64,000 nucleotides of DNA from Comamonas antarctica. Lineage in GTDB: Bacteria; Pseudomonadota; Gammaproteobacteria; Burkholderiales; Burkholderiaceae_C. Positions within the stretch are counted from its first letter, which is position 1, and each line of letters opens with the position of its first letter. The translations under genes and the position numbers were made by a program. The notes below the pieces were generated by a model. That model ran no database searches. It was not told the origin of the DNA and saw only the letters and a program-made list of their open reading frames with translations. Where the stretch lies: positions 1,853,501 to 1,917,500 of the forward strand of contig NZ_CP054840.1 in assembly GCF_013363755.1 (NCBI RefSeq), read 5' to 3'. Shown in pieces: positions 39,115 to 48,097 of the stretch.

Positions 39115-39230
39115 GGCGATATTCTTTTGGTATCGGAAGCACTTTTTTTGATATTTGACCGACTGTAGCCGCGCCTTCTAAATTGGCGTCTCCGAACAAG
39201 CCCTGAGAGGCGCATGAAGGAGACAAACCA
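39115..39230. promoter_or_regulatory. LysR / Bug-receptor divergent control region
   Basis: The 116-base gap holds a dyad TTC-N11-GAA (39122-39138), the T-N11-A type of site bound by LysR proteins. It lies just upstream of a possible rightward promoter, TTGACC (39155-39160), a 16-base spacer and TCTAAA (39177-39182). A GAAGGAGA ribosome site precedes ATG 39231. The geometry fits LysR activation. Confidence 0.5.
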
Positions 39231-40211
39231 ATGATGCACAGAAGAAGCATGGGACCCTGGCTGGCCGCGGGCCTGATGGCAGCAACGGGCCTGGCAGCGC
39301 TGCCAGCCATGGCCCAGGAACCTTCGGGCCGGCCCATCAGGTTCGTGGTGCCGTTCGGCCCGGGCAGCGGTACTGACACCTCGGCGCGCTACTTCGCGCG
39401 CAAGCTGCAGGAACGCACGGGCCAGGCGGTGATCGTGGAGAACAAGCCCGGCGCCAACGGTTTCCTTGCCGTCAAGCAGGTGCTCGCGGCGCCCGCCGAG
39501 GGCCACACGGTCTTCATCGGCAGCAACTCCACGCTCGCGGTCAATGCCGCACTGTTCCGCGAACTGCCCTACGATCCGCTCAAGGACTTCGCGCCGCTCA
39601 CGATGATGATGCGCTCGCCCGCCATGCTGGCCATCAAGCCGCAGGCCCCGTATGCCGACCTCAAGGGATTGATGGCCTATGCGGCCGCCAACCCCGGCAA
39701 GGTGAACTTCGGCGCGGGCTCGGCCGGCTACCAGCTGATGGGCGAGCTGTTCAACGATTCGGCGCGGCTGGCCACGGTGCATGTGCCGTTCAAGGGCGCG
39801 GGCGAGGCCATGACGGCGCTGGCTTCGGGCACCGTCGACTACGCGTTTGCCGAGGTCACCGCGGTGCAGGAACTGGCCAAGGGCGGGCGCGTCAAGGTGC
39901 TTGCCGTGGCATCGGACAAGCGCGTCGCCACCTCGCCCGAAGTGCCCACGGCCAGCGAGGCGGGGCTGCCGGGCTTCGAGGCCTACACCTGGGTGGGCGC
40001 GATGGTCAGCGCCAAGACGCCGGCGGCGGAAACCGCGAAGCTTGCCGAGCATTTCACCGCGATCTCCAGGCTCGAGGAGACGCAGCAGTTCTATGCGCGC
40101 CTGGGCGCCACGCCCATGACCGGCGGCCCCGCGCAGATGCATGAGTTCCAGAAGAACGAGATCGCGCTGTGGAAGCGCATCGTGGTGCAAGCCAAGGTGC
40201 CACTGCAATGA
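39231..40211 (+). CDS. Bug-family tripartite tricarboxylate-type periplasmic receptor
   Basis: A 326-residue exported solute-binding protein with a signal peptide (ending about AAGLMAATGLAALPAMAQ). The Bug signatures are RPIRFVVPFGPGSGTDTSAR and VENKPGANGFLAVKQV. Such receptors bind carboxylates and are very numerous in Burkholderiales, often without adjacent TctAB membrane genes, as here. It is the first gene of the LysR-linked operon. Its stop overlaps the CoA-transferase start (ATGA). Confidence 0.93.
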   Translation: MMHRRSMGPWLAAGLMAATGLAALPAMAQEPSGRPIRFVVPFGPGSGTDTSARYFARKLQERTGQAVIVENKPGANGFLAVKQVLAAPAEGHTVFIGSNSTLAVNAALFRELPYDPLKDFAPLTMMMRSPAMLAIKPQAPYADLKGLMAYAAANPGKVNFGAGSAGYQLMGELFNDSARLATVHVPFKGAGEAMTALASGTVDYAFAEVTAVQELAKGGRVKVLAVASDKRVATSPEVPTASEAGLPGFEAYTWVGAMVSAKTPAAETAKLAEHFTAISRLEETQQFYARLGATPMTGGPAQMHEFQKNEIALWKRIVVQAKVPLQ

Positions 40212-41455
40212 GCGCCGCCAGCGCCACGCCGGTGCAAGCGCTGCAGCACATCAAGGTGCTGGACCTGTCGCGCGTGCTTGCCGGCCCCTGGGCGGCGCAG
40301 ACGCTGGGCGATCTGGGGGCCGAGGTGATCAAGGTCGAGCGGCCGGGCACGGGAGACGACACGCGTGCCTGGGGCCCGCCCCATGTCACCGGGCCCGATG
40401 GCGAACCCACGGGCGAGTCGGCCTATTACATGTGCACCAACCGCAACAAGCAGTCGGTCACGGTGGATTTCACGCAGCCGCAGGGGCAGGCGCTGGTGCG
40501 TGCGCTGGCGCAGCAGTGCGATGTCGTGATCGAGAACTTCAAGACCGGCGGACTGGCCCGGTACGGGCTCGATTACGCGAGCCTGAGCGCCGTGAACCCG
40601 CGCCTGGTGTACTGCTCCGTCACGGGTTTCGGCCAGGACGGCCCGTATGCGCAGCGTGCGGGATACGACTTTCTGATCCAGGGCATGGGCGGGCTGATGA
40701 GCATTACCGGCCAGCCGGATGGCGCACCGGGCGGCGGGCCGATGAAGGTCGGCGTGGCGCTGACCGATGTGCTCACCGGGCTCTATGCCAGCACCGCCAT
40801 CCTGGCGGCCCTGCAGGCGCGCGAGCACACCGGGCGCGGCCAGCACATCGACCTGGCGCTGCTCGACGTGGGCGTGGCCTGCCTGGCCAATCAGGGCATG
40901 AATTACCTGTACGGCCACGCGACGCCGCAGCGCATGGGCAACGCCCATCCCAATACCGTGCCCTACCAGGACTTTCCCACGCTGGACGGCCACATGATCC
41001 TGGCGATCGGCAACGACGGCCAGTTCGCGCGCTTTTGCGCGGCCGTGCAGCAGCCGGACTGGGGCGCCGACGCGCGCTTCCAGCGCAACGCCGGGCGCCT
41101 GCAGCACCGCGCCGAGCTCGTGGAGCGCATCCGCGCACTCACGGTGACGCGCAGCACGCGCGACTGGATCGCGCTGCTGGAGCAGCATGCCGTGCCCTGC
41201 GGCCCGATCAATACCGTGGCCGATGTGTTCGCCGACCCGCAAGTCCAGGCGCGCGGCATGCAGTTCAGCATGCCGCACCCCGTGGCCGGCGAGGTGCCGC
41301 TGGTGGCCAGCCCGATACGGTTGTCCGACACCCCCGTGCGCTACCGCCACGCGCCGCCCCAGCTGGGCCAGCACACCGACGCGGTGCTGACGCGCCTGCT
41401 GGACCTGAGCCCCGAGCAATTGCAGACCTACCGAGACAATGGAGTGCTGGGATGA
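40208..41455 (+). CDS. CaiB/BaiF-family (class III) CoA-transferase, first copy
   Basis: A 415-residue class III CoA-transferase. It has the N-terminal LDLSRVLAGPWAAQTLGDLGAEVIKVERP signature (in two parts), TNRNKQSVTVDF and GYDFLIQGMGGLMS. The nucleophilic aspartate expected in this family fits the D of IDLALLDVGV. It moves CoA between carboxylic acids, so it would activate the acid captured by the Bug receptor. ATG 40208 overlaps the receptor stop; its own stop overlaps the next start. Confidence 0.92.
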   Translation: MSAASATPVQALQHIKVLDLSRVLAGPWAAQTLGDLGAEVIKVERPGTGDDTRAWGPPHVTGPDGEPTGESAYYMCTNRNKQSVTVDFTQPQGQALVRALAQQCDVVIENFKTGGLARYGLDYASLSAVNPRLVYCSVTGFGQDGPYAQRAGYDFLIQGMGGLMSITGQPDGAPGGGPMKVGVALTDVLTGLYASTAILAALQAREHTGRGQHIDLALLDVGVACLANQGMNYLYGHATPQRMGNAHPNTVPYQDFPTLDGHMILAIGNDGQFARFCAAVQQPDWGADARFQRNAGRLQHRAELVERIRALTVTRSTRDWIALLEQHAVPCGPINTVADVFADPQVQARGMQFSMPHPVAGEVPLVASPIRLSDTPVRYRHAPPQLGQHTDAVLTRLLDLSPEQLQTYRDNGVLG

Positions 41456-42609
41456 GTACCCTCGATTCGCTTGCACTGACGTGCATTCCCGCGCAGGACG
41501 AAGCCCTGCGCGCCGACATCCGCGCCTTCCTGGCGCAGGCCACCAGGGACATGCCTGCGCATATCCGTGCACGCTCCTGGGGCGGGTACAGCACGGAGTT
41601 CAGCCGCCAGCTCGGCGCGCGCGGCTGGATCGGCATGACGCTGCCGCCGGAGTATGGCGGCGGCGGCCGCAGCGCGTTTGCGCGCTACGTGCTGGTGGAG
41701 GAACTGCTGAACTTCGGCGCGCCCGTGGGCTCGCACTGGATTGCCGACCGCCAGAGCGCGCCGCTGATCCTCAAGTACGGCAGCGAGGCGCAAAAGCAGT
41801 TCTATATCCCGCGCGTGTGCCGCGGCGAAGCGTTCTTCTGCATCGGCATGAGCGAGCCCAATGCCGGCTCGGACCTGGCCAGCGTCGCCACGCGCGCCGT
41901 GCCCAACGAGCGCGGTTTCCTGCTCAACGGCCAGAAGATCTGGACCACCAACGCACACCACTGCCAGTACATGATTGCGCTGGTGCGCACCTCGGGCGGC
42001 CCTGCCGACCGGCACAAGGGGCTGTCGCAGGTCATCGTCGACCTGTCGCTGCCCGGCGTCACCGTACGGCCCATCGAGGACCTTTCGGGCGACCGGCATT
42101 TCTGCGAGGTGTTCTTCGACAACGTGCAGCTGGCGCCGGACGCGCTGATCGGCGCCGAAGGCCAGGGCTGGGAGCAGGTCACGGCGGAGCTGGCCTATGA
42201 GCGCAGCGGCCCCGAGCGGCTGTTCTCCAGCATCGTGCTGTTCGACCAGTGGCTCGACTACGTGCGCACGCCCGCGGGACGCAGCGACGCCGCCGTGCTG
42301 CTGGCCGGCAAGGTGCTGACGCAGCTCGCGCCGCTGCGCGCGATGTCCGTGGCCGTGCAGGAAAAGCTCACCCAGGGTGCGAGCCCGATCGTCGAAGCGG
42401 CGCTGGTCAAGGAGCTGGGCACGACGCTCGAGCAGATGATTCCCGCGGCCATTGCCGATGCGCTGTTCGCGGGCGACAGCGAGGACATCCCCGTGGAGCT
42501 GCTGATGACGCTCAAGTACGTGACCGAGGCCGCGCCCTCGTTTTCGCTGCGCGGCGGCACGCGCGACATCCTGCGCGGAATGATTGCGCGCGGCCTGGGC
42601 CTGCGCTGA
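41452..42609 (+). CDS. Acyl-CoA dehydrogenase (large-type partner)
   Basis: A 385-residue acyl-CoA dehydrogenase with the usual three domains. The substrate/FAD loop is IGMSEPNAGSDLASVATRA, followed by LNGQKIWTTNAHHC, and the C-terminal SLRGGTRDILRGMIARG. It overlaps the CoA-transferase stop by four bases. A shorter homologue follows 11 bases later; the pair may form a heteromer like PimCD. Its substrate is whatever the neighbouring CoA-transferases activate. Confidence 0.9.
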   Translation: MSTLDSLALTCIPAQDEALRADIRAFLAQATRDMPAHIRARSWGGYSTEFSRQLGARGWIGMTLPPEYGGGGRSAFARYVLVEELLNFGAPVGSHWIADRQSAPLILKYGSEAQKQFYIPRVCRGEAFFCIGMSEPNAGSDLASVATRAVPNERGFLLNGQKIWTTNAHHCQYMIALVRTSGGPADRHKGLSQVIVDLSLPGVTVRPIEDLSGDRHFCEVFFDNVQLAPDALIGAEGQGWEQVTAELAYERSGPERLFSSIVLFDQWLDYVRTPAGRSDAAVLLAGKVLTQLAPLRAMSVAVQEKLTQGASPIVEAALVKELGTTLEQMIPAAIADALFAGDSEDIPVELLMTLKYVTEAAPSFSLRGGTRDILRGMIARGLGLR

Positions 42610-42620
42610 AAGGAAAAGCC

Positions 42621-43664
42621 ATGAACGAACTCGACATGTTTGCCGACGCCGCGCGTGCAGTGCTCGCCGGGCAGTGCACGCCCCAGGTGGTGCGCGCCAT
42701 CGAAGCCGGCGGCCGGCCGGCGCCCGAAGCCGGCGCGCTGTGGGCGCAGCTCGAGGCCACCGGCCTGGCCGATGCCTTGCTGGATGAAGCCGCCGGCGGT
42801 GCCGGGCTGGGCCTGGCGCAGGTATTCGGCGTGCTCGAGCAGTGCGGCGCGCATGCGCTGCCGCTGCCGCTGGCCGAAACGATGGTGGCGCGGGCGCTGC
42901 TGGCGCAGTCCGGCGCGCCACGGCCGCCGGGGCCGGTGGCGCTGGCCAGCGGCCAGTTGCGCGCGGATGGCACGCTGCATAGCGCGATGGTGCGCAACGC
43001 CCGCATGGCCGATGCGGTGCTGGTGCAGGCGGGTAGTGCCTGCAGGCTGCTGCCCGTGGCCGGCGCGCAGCAGGCGGCGCAGGCCCGCCAGGAAGATGCG
43101 GCGCTGGCGTGGAGCCGTGACGAAGTCCAGGCCGCGCCTTCGGTGGCGCTGCCCGCCGGCGTGGAGATGCGTACCCTGCAAGCCGCGATCGTGGCCGCAC
43201 AGATGGCGGGGGCGATGGGCAGCGTGTTCCAGCGCACGCTGCAGTATGCCAACGAGCGCCAGCAGTTCGGCCGGCCCATCGGCAAGTTCCAGGCCATCCA
43301 GCACCAGTTGGCGGTGATGAGCGAGCAGGTGTTTGCGGCGCGCATGGCCGCGCAACTGGGTTGTACCTGCGAGGGTTTGCAAGCGGATCGCCTGCGTGTG
43401 GCCACGGCCAAGGCACGCTGCAGCGAGGCCGCGCTGGCGGCGGCCGAAACCGCGCATGCGATCCACGGTGCGATCGGCTTCACCGCGGAATATGACCTGC
43501 AGCTGTTCACGCGGCGCCTGCATGCGTGGCGCCAGACCGCGGGCAGCGAAGCCTACTGGCAGCGCGTGGCGGGCGAAGCCCTGCTACAGCACCAGGGGAT
43601 GACGCTGGACCTGGTGCGGCGCATCACCGATGCAGCAACGGGGGACACGCATGCTGCCGCTTGA
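42621..43664 (+). CDS. Acyl-CoA dehydrogenase (short partner)
   Basis: A 347-residue, Ala-rich member of the acyl-CoA dehydrogenase superfamily, shorter than the typical 380. The N-terminal domain is abbreviated. The FAD-binding ANERQQFGRPIGKFQAIQHQ is well kept, as is AIHGAIGFTAEYDLQLFTRR near the end. The pattern matches small subunits of two-gene dehydrogenases. It has an AAAGGA ribosome site and overlaps the next gene by 14 bases. Confidence 0.85.
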   Translation: MNELDMFADAARAVLAGQCTPQVVRAIEAGGRPAPEAGALWAQLEATGLADALLDEAAGGAGLGLAQVFGVLEQCGAHALPLPLAETMVARALLAQSGAPRPPGPVALASGQLRADGTLHSAMVRNARMADAVLVQAGSACRLLPVAGAQQAAQARQEDAALAWSRDEVQAAPSVALPAGVEMRTLQAAIVAAQMAGAMGSVFQRTLQYANERQQFGRPIGKFQAIQHQLAVMSEQVFAARMAAQLGCTCEGLQADRLRVATAKARCSEAALAAAETAHAIHGAIGFTAEYDLQLFTRRLHAWRQTAGSEAYWQRVAGEALLQHQGMTLDLVRRITDAATGDTHAAA

Positions 43665-44865
43665 AGGCCTGACCGTGGTCGATCTGACCAGCGTGGTGTT
43701 CGGGCCGCTGGCCAGCCAGATCCTGGGCGACTATGGCGCCACCGTGATCAAGATCGAGCCGCCCGAGGGCGACTCGACGCGCCGCACCGGGCCGGCGCGC
43801 GAGGAAGGCATGGCGGCCATGTTCCTGGGCAGCAACCGCAACAAGCAAAGCGTCGTGCTCGACCTGCGGCAGGCCGCGGCGCAGGCCGCGCTGCAAAAGT
43901 TGGTGGCGGGGGCCGATGTCTTCATGCACAGCATGCGGCCGCAGAAGCTCGCGCGGCTGGGCATCGACCCGCAGACCCTGCTGGCGCGGCTGCCGCGGCT
44001 GGTGTATGCGGGATTGCATGGCTTCGCGCAGGGCGGGCCCTATGCCGGCAAACCCGCGTACGACGATGTGATCCAGGGCATGAGCGGCATTGCCGACCTG
44101 ATGCAGCAGCAGGGCGGCCAGGCGCGCTACCTGCCCATGGTCGCGGCCGACAAGACCTGCGGCCATGTTGCCGCGCATGCGATCCTGGCGGCACTGATGC
44201 GCCGCGAACGCACCGGGCAGGGCGGCTTTGTCGAAATTCCCATGTTCGAAGCCATGGTCGGCTTCAATCTGGTGGAGCACCTGTATGGCCAGCACTTCAC
44301 GCCCGCGCTGGGCCAGGCCGGGTATCCGCGCGCCATGGCGGCTTCGCGCCGGCCCTATGCGACTTCGGACGGCTATGTGGCCATGATGCCCTACACCGAC
44401 GCGCAGTGGCTGCGCTTCTTCGCCGAGGCCGGCCGTCCTGAACTCGCGCGGGACCCGCGCTTTGCGAGCATCGCGCAGCGCACCGCGCATATCGAGGCGC
44501 TGCTCGACATCGCGGCAGAGGTGATCCGCGGGCGCAGTTCGGCCCATTGGCTGGAGACCTGCGAACGCCTGGAGATTCCTGCGGCGCCGATCACGCGGCT
44601 CGCCGACTTGCCTGCCGACCCGCATCTGCAGGCCACGGGCTTTTTCCAGCGCCTCGACGACCCCGCGATGGGCGCGCTGACCTTTCCCGCGAATCCCGTG
44701 CGTTTTGACGGCCAGCGCCTGCCGGTACGGATGCCGCCGCGCCTGGGTGAGCACACGCGTGCCTGTCTGCGCGCGGCCGGGCTGGCCGATGCCCAGATCG
44801 AGCCACTGCTGGCCGCCGGCAACGGCTGCCACGCCTCCTCCACCATGAACGAGAAAGCGCAATGA
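43651..44865 (+). CDS. CaiB/BaiF-family CoA-transferase, second copy
   Basis: A 404-residue class III CoA-transferase: VVDLTSVVFGPLASQILGDY, SNRNKQSVVLDLR, and YDDVIQGMSGIADLMQQQ. Where the first copy has the expected aspartate, this one reads VEIPMFEAMVGFNLVEH, so glutamate appears to replace the nucleophilic aspartate; from general knowledge this occurs in a sub-group of the family. ATG 43651 is chosen for the GGGGA ribosome site; ATG 43630 is the alternative. It overlaps the dehydrogenase stop and the next start. Confidence 0.88.
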   Translation: MLPLEGLTVVDLTSVVFGPLASQILGDYGATVIKIEPPEGDSTRRTGPAREEGMAAMFLGSNRNKQSVVLDLRQAAAQAALQKLVAGADVFMHSMRPQKLARLGIDPQTLLARLPRLVYAGLHGFAQGGPYAGKPAYDDVIQGMSGIADLMQQQGGQARYLPMVAADKTCGHVAAHAILAALMRRERTGQGGFVEIPMFEAMVGFNLVEHLYGQHFTPALGQAGYPRAMAASRRPYATSDGYVAMMPYTDAQWLRFFAEAGRPELARDPRFASIAQRTAHIEALLDIAAEVIRGRSSAHWLETCERLEIPAAPITRLADLPADPHLQATGFFQRLDDPAMGALTFPANPVRFDGQRLPVRMPPRLGEHTRACLRAAGLADAQIEPLLAAGNGCHASSTMNEKAQ

Positions 44866-45386
44866 ATGCTCCCGACTTGACCCCCACCTCCACGCTGGCC
44901 GCGGAAGACGCGCGGCCCGCGGCCCTGGACATGCCGCGCCTGGGCCAGGGCTACGTCTGGCAGGACCTGCAGGTGGGGCAGTGCTTTCGCACCTTCCGCC
45001 GCACCGTGACAGAGACCGACCTGGTCAATTTCATTGGCGTCACGGGCATGCTCGAAGCCATCTTCATCGAGGACGGCTACGAAGGCGCGGCCATGGCGGG
45101 CCGGCCCGTTCCCGGTGCTCTGACCTACAGCCTGATCGAAGGCCTGATCCTGCAGACCATGATCCAGGGCACGGGGCTGGCCATGCTGGAGCTGCAGCAG
45201 AAGATCTTCGCGCCGGTGGTCGTGGGCGACACGGTGCACGCCGTGATCGAGGTCACCGCAATCCGCCCCACCTCGCGCAGCGGCCGCGCGGTGGTGAGCT
45301 CGCGCATCGACGTCTGGAACCAGAAGCAGCAGCTCGTCATGAGCTATCTGGCCAAGCGCCTGCTCGCCGGGCGCGATCCGCGCTGA
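44862..45386 (+). CDS. MaoC-like hotdog-fold protein (probable enoyl-CoA hydratase-type)
   Basis: A 174-residue single hotdog domain of MaoC type. It starts with an Ala/Pro-rich 30-residue arm; the domain follows at DLQVGQCFRTFRRTVTETDLVNF and ends in QQLVMSYLAKRLL. The classical hydratase Asp/His motif is not obvious at its usual place (IEDGYEGAAMAGRPVPGAL), so hydratase activity is likely but not certain. Its ATG overlaps the CoA-transferase stop, and it would act after the dehydrogenases. Confidence 0.8.
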   Translation: MNAPDLTPTSTLAAEDARPAALDMPRLGQGYVWQDLQVGQCFRTFRRTVTETDLVNFIGVTGMLEAIFIEDGYEGAAMAGRPVPGALTYSLIEGLILQTMIQGTGLAMLELQQKIFAPVVVGDTVHAVIEVTAIRPTSRSGRAVVSSRIDVWNQKQQLVMSYLAKRLLAGRDPR

Positions 45387-45428
45387 GCCTCGGGGCCGGA
45401 ACTGAAAAAACCAAAAAGGAGACAAGCG

Positions 45429-46418
45429 ATGACCAAGCAAAGGAACACCCTTCGGATATGGCAGGCGCTGGGCGTTGCCGCAGTGGCGGGCACCGGCGTG
45501 CTGCCCGCGGCATGGGCCCAGGCCTGGCCTGCCAAGCCCATCACCATGGTCGTGCCGTTTCCGCCGGGCGGACCCACCGACATCGTGGCACGGCTGCTGG
45601 CGCAGAACATCGCGCAGCAGCTGGGGCAGAGCATCGTCGTCGACAACAGGCCCGGCGCCAATGGCAACATCGGCAATGCCGCCGTGGCCAAGGCCGCGCC
45701 CGACGGCTACACCGTGCTCTACAACACGTCTTCGATTGCGCTGAGCCCGGCGCTCTACAAGAAGCTCAGCTATGACGTGAACAAGGAACTGGCGCCGGTG
45801 GCGCTCACCGCGGTGGTGCCCCTGGCGCTGGTCACGCGCCAGGACCTGCCGGCGAAGAGCGTGCCGGAGTTCATGGCCTGGCTTAAGGCGCAGGGCGGCA
45901 AGGCTTCCTACGGCTCGGCTGGCAATGGCAACGTGACCCACCTCGCGGCGTTCCAGATGCTGCACGCGGCGCGGCTCGAAGCCTCGCACATTCCCTACAA
46001 GGGCAGCGCGCCCGCCGATCTGGCGCTCGCCGGCGGCCAGATCGACTTTCTCACCGACACCATCAACTCCGTCATTCCCTTCATCAAGAGCAAGCACATG
46101 AACCTGCTGGCGGTCACCACCGCCGAGCGCATGTCGCTGTTTCCCGAGGTGCCGACGCTGGCCGAGTCCGGCCTGCGCGGCTTCGAGGCCGGCGCCTGGC
46201 AGGGCATCATGGTGCCCGCGGGCACGCCGGCCGACGTGATCGCTCGGCTCAACACCGCCGTGAACCGGGCCCTGAAGAATCCCGAAGTGCTGGCCAAGCT
46301 GGCGCAGCAGGGCACCGAGGCGCTGGGATCGAGCCCCGAGCAGTACGGCGCCTATCTGCAAAAGGAGCTCAAGCGCTGGAAGGAGGTCGTGGCGGTGACC
46401 GGCGTATCGCTGGACTGA
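45429..46418 (+). CDS. Bug-family periplasmic receptor, second copy in the cluster
   Basis: A 329-residue exported carboxylate-binding protein. The signal peptide ends about GVLPAAWAQ; Bug signatures are KPITMVVPFPPGGPTDIVAR and VDNRPGANGNIGNAAVAK. It follows the MaoC gene by 42 bases with an AAAGGAGA ribosome site. Two receptors thus bracket one catabolic operon, perhaps with different ligands. A 13-base tandem repeat starts two bases after its stop. Confidence 0.93.
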   Translation: MTKQRNTLRIWQALGVAAVAGTGVLPAAWAQAWPAKPITMVVPFPPGGPTDIVARLLAQNIAQQLGQSIVVDNRPGANGNIGNAAVAKAAPDGYTVLYNTSSIALSPALYKKLSYDVNKELAPVALTAVVPLALVTRQDLPAKSVPEFMAWLKAQGGKASYGSAGNGNVTHLAAFQMLHAARLEASHIPYKGSAPADLALAGGQIDFLTDTINSVIPFIKSKHMNLLAVTTAERMSLFPEVPTLAESGLRGFEAGAWQGIMVPAGTPADVIARLNTAVNRALKNPEVLAKLAQQGTEALGSSPEQYGAYLQKELKRWKEVVAVTGVSLD

Positions 46419-46420
46419 GG

Positions 46421-46479
46421 GCACGGGTGTAGCGCACGGGTGTAGCGCACGGGTGTAGCGCACGGGTGTAGCGCACGGG
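46421..46479. repeat. 13-bp tandem repeat (four copies plus a partial)
   Basis: The unit GCACGGGTGTAGC occurs four times without mismatch (46421-46472) and is followed by GCACGGG. It begins two bases after the Bug receptor stop codon and ends about 45 bases before the next gene. It does not form a clear hairpin. Copy number may vary by slippage. Confidence 0.95.
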
Positions 46480-46524
46480 CGCCATTTCACCGGCAAAATC
46501 CTCATTTTCCAAGCAGGGGTGGCA

Positions 46525-47631
46525 ATGCGAGAAAGTGTGGATTGCGTCGTGATCGGCGCGGGAGTCGTGGGCCTGGCGGTGGCGCGTGCGCTGGCCTTGC
46601 AGGGCCGCGAGGTGCTGGTGCTCGAGGCGGCCGAGGCCATAGGCACGGGCACCAGTTCGCGCAACAGCGAAGTCATCCATGCCGGCATCTACTACCCTGA
46701 GGGCTCGCTCAAGGCCAGGCTCTGCGTGCGCGGCAAGCAGTTGCTCTACGCCTACTGCGCGGAGCGCGGCGTGCCGTTCGAGCGTTGCGGCAAGCTGATC
46801 GTCGCCACCACCGACGCGCAGCGCGCGACGCTCGAAAGCATTCGCCTCAAGGCGCTGGCAAATGGCGTCGATGACCTGGTGCTGCTCGATGCGGCCCAGG
46901 CCGGTGCGCTCGAGCCGGCGCTGCAATGCGTGGCCGCGCTGCATTCGCCAAGCACCGGCATCATCGACAGCCATGCGCTGATGCTGTCGCTGCAGGGCGA
47001 TCTGGAGAATGCCGGCGGAATGGTCGCCTTGTATGCGCGCGTGCAAGGCGCGGAGATCACCCCCGAAGGCATCGTGCTGCATACCGCCGACGGCATGGAA
47101 TTGCTGGCGCGGACCGTGGTGAATTCGGCCGGCCTGCACGCGCCGGATCTCGCGCGGACGTTCAAAGGCTTGCCCTCGGCGCTGGTGCCCACCGCCCATT
47201 ACTGCAAGGGCAGCTACTTCACGCTCGCGGGCCGCAGCCCGTTCTCGCGCCTGATCTATCCCGTGCCCGAGTCCGCCGGCCTGGGCGTGCACCTGACGCT
47301 GGACCTGGGCGGCCAGGCCAAGTTCGGCCCGGATGTGGAATGGGTCGACGACCCCGATGCGCTGGTGGTGGACCCGCGCCGCGGCGACGCGTTCTACGCC
47401 GCCGTGCGCAGCTACTGGCCGGCGCTGGCCGACGGCGCGCTGGCGCCGGGCTATGCGGGCATGCGGCCCAAGATCAGCGCAGCCGATGCGCCGGCTGCCG
47501 ACTTCATGCTCCAGGGGCCGAAGCTGCACGGCGTGCCGGGGTTGGTCAATCTGTTCGGCATCGAATCCCCGGGTTTGACGAGCTGCCTCGCGCTGGGCGA
47601 GGAAGTCGCGCAAATTGTGGGAGCTGTCTGA
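46525..47631 (+). CDS. FAD-dependent oxidoreductase, LhgO-like (L-2-hydroxyglutarate dehydrogenase family)
   Basis: A 368-residue DAO-family flavoprotein. The dinucleotide-binding motif is [16 protein letters not shown] (about 8-23). [19 protein letters not shown] matches the L-2-hydroxyglutarate oxidase group, as does the C-terminal [20 protein letters not shown]. It probably oxidises L-2-hydroxyglutarate or a related 2-hydroxy acid, with electrons to quinone. ATG 46525 is taken; a GTG at 46519 adds two residues. Confidence 0.88.
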   Translation: MRESVDCVVIGAGVVGLAVARALALQGREVLVLEAAEAIGTGTSSRNSEVIHAGIYYPEGSLKARLCVRGKQLLYAYCAERGVPFERCGKLIVATTDAQRATLESIRLKALANGVDDLVLLDAAQAGALEPALQCVAALHSPSTGIIDSHALMLSLQGDLENAGGMVALYARVQGAEITPEGIVLHTADGMELLARTVVNSAGLHAPDLARTFKGLPSALVPTAHYCKGSYFTLAGRSPFSRLIYPVPESAGLGVHLTLDLGGQAKFGPDVEWVDDPDALVVDPRRGDAFYAAVRSYWPALADGALAPGYAGMRPKISAADAPAADFMLQGPKLHGVPGLVNLFGIESPGLTSCLALGEEVAQIVGAV

Positions 47632-47653
47632 CAGCAGCGCGGCCCGGATTCTC

Positions 47654-47682
47654 TTGGTGCGCGCGGTGGCTTTGGCTAAGAT
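47654..47682 (+). promoter_or_regulatory. Possible sigma-70 promoter for the YqjD-like operon
   Basis: TTGGTG (47654-47659), a 17-base spacer and TAAGAT (47677-47682) give good -35/-10 matches. They lie between the preceding stop and the membrane-protein trio, leaving a leader of about 70 bases. Confidence 0.45.
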
Positions 47683-47761
47683 GCTTGCAAGACTTTTTCC
47701 AGCGCAATCACTGCATCGGAGAAAGTCGCCACTGTTTTCTTTTTCCATCCGAAAGGCCTTC

Positions 47762-48073
47762 ATGTCGAAATCCGTCTCCGAAACCATCGCCAATGTTCCT
47801 TCCGACCTGGAAAAGCTGGTGAGCGATTTGCGTGGCCTGCTGGACAGCAAGACGCTGGATGCCGTGCCCGAAATCCAGGTGCTGCGCAAGAAGCTCGATG
47901 AAGGCATCGACACCGCACGCGAGTCGGCATTGAGCGCCGCGCGCGAAGCCGCACGCCAGGCCAAGGATGCGGCCAAGGCCGCCGATCAGTACGCGCATGA
48001 CGAACCGTGGCGCGTCGCCGGCGCCGCGCTGGCCGCAGGCGCGGTGCTCGGTTTCCTGCTGTCGCGTCGTTGA
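47762..48073 (+). CDS. DUF883/ElaB/YqjD-like protein with a C-terminal membrane anchor
   Basis: A 103-residue protein. A helical, Ala-rich N-terminal part (SDLEKLVSDLRGLLDSKTL, then AREAARQAKDAAKAADQY) is followed by one C-terminal membrane segment with the typical DEPWRVAGAALAAGAVLGFLLSRR ending (in two parts). In E. coli, YqjD and ElaB of this family are tail-anchored inner-membrane proteins linked to ribosomes in stationary phase. ATG 47762 is chosen for family length. It opens a three-gene set with the next two. Confidence 0.88.
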   Translation: MSKSVSETIANVPSDLEKLVSDLRGLLDSKTLDAVPEIQVLRKKLDEGIDTARESALSAAREAARQAKDAAKAADQYAHDEPWRVAGAALAAGAVLGFLLSRR

Positions 48074-48097
48074 TCCGGCAACCGCTGTTGCACGGAT

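Noticed and set aside
46421..46479. CRISPR array
   Set aside because: The 13-bp units are directly adjacent, with no spacers, and no cas genes are present.
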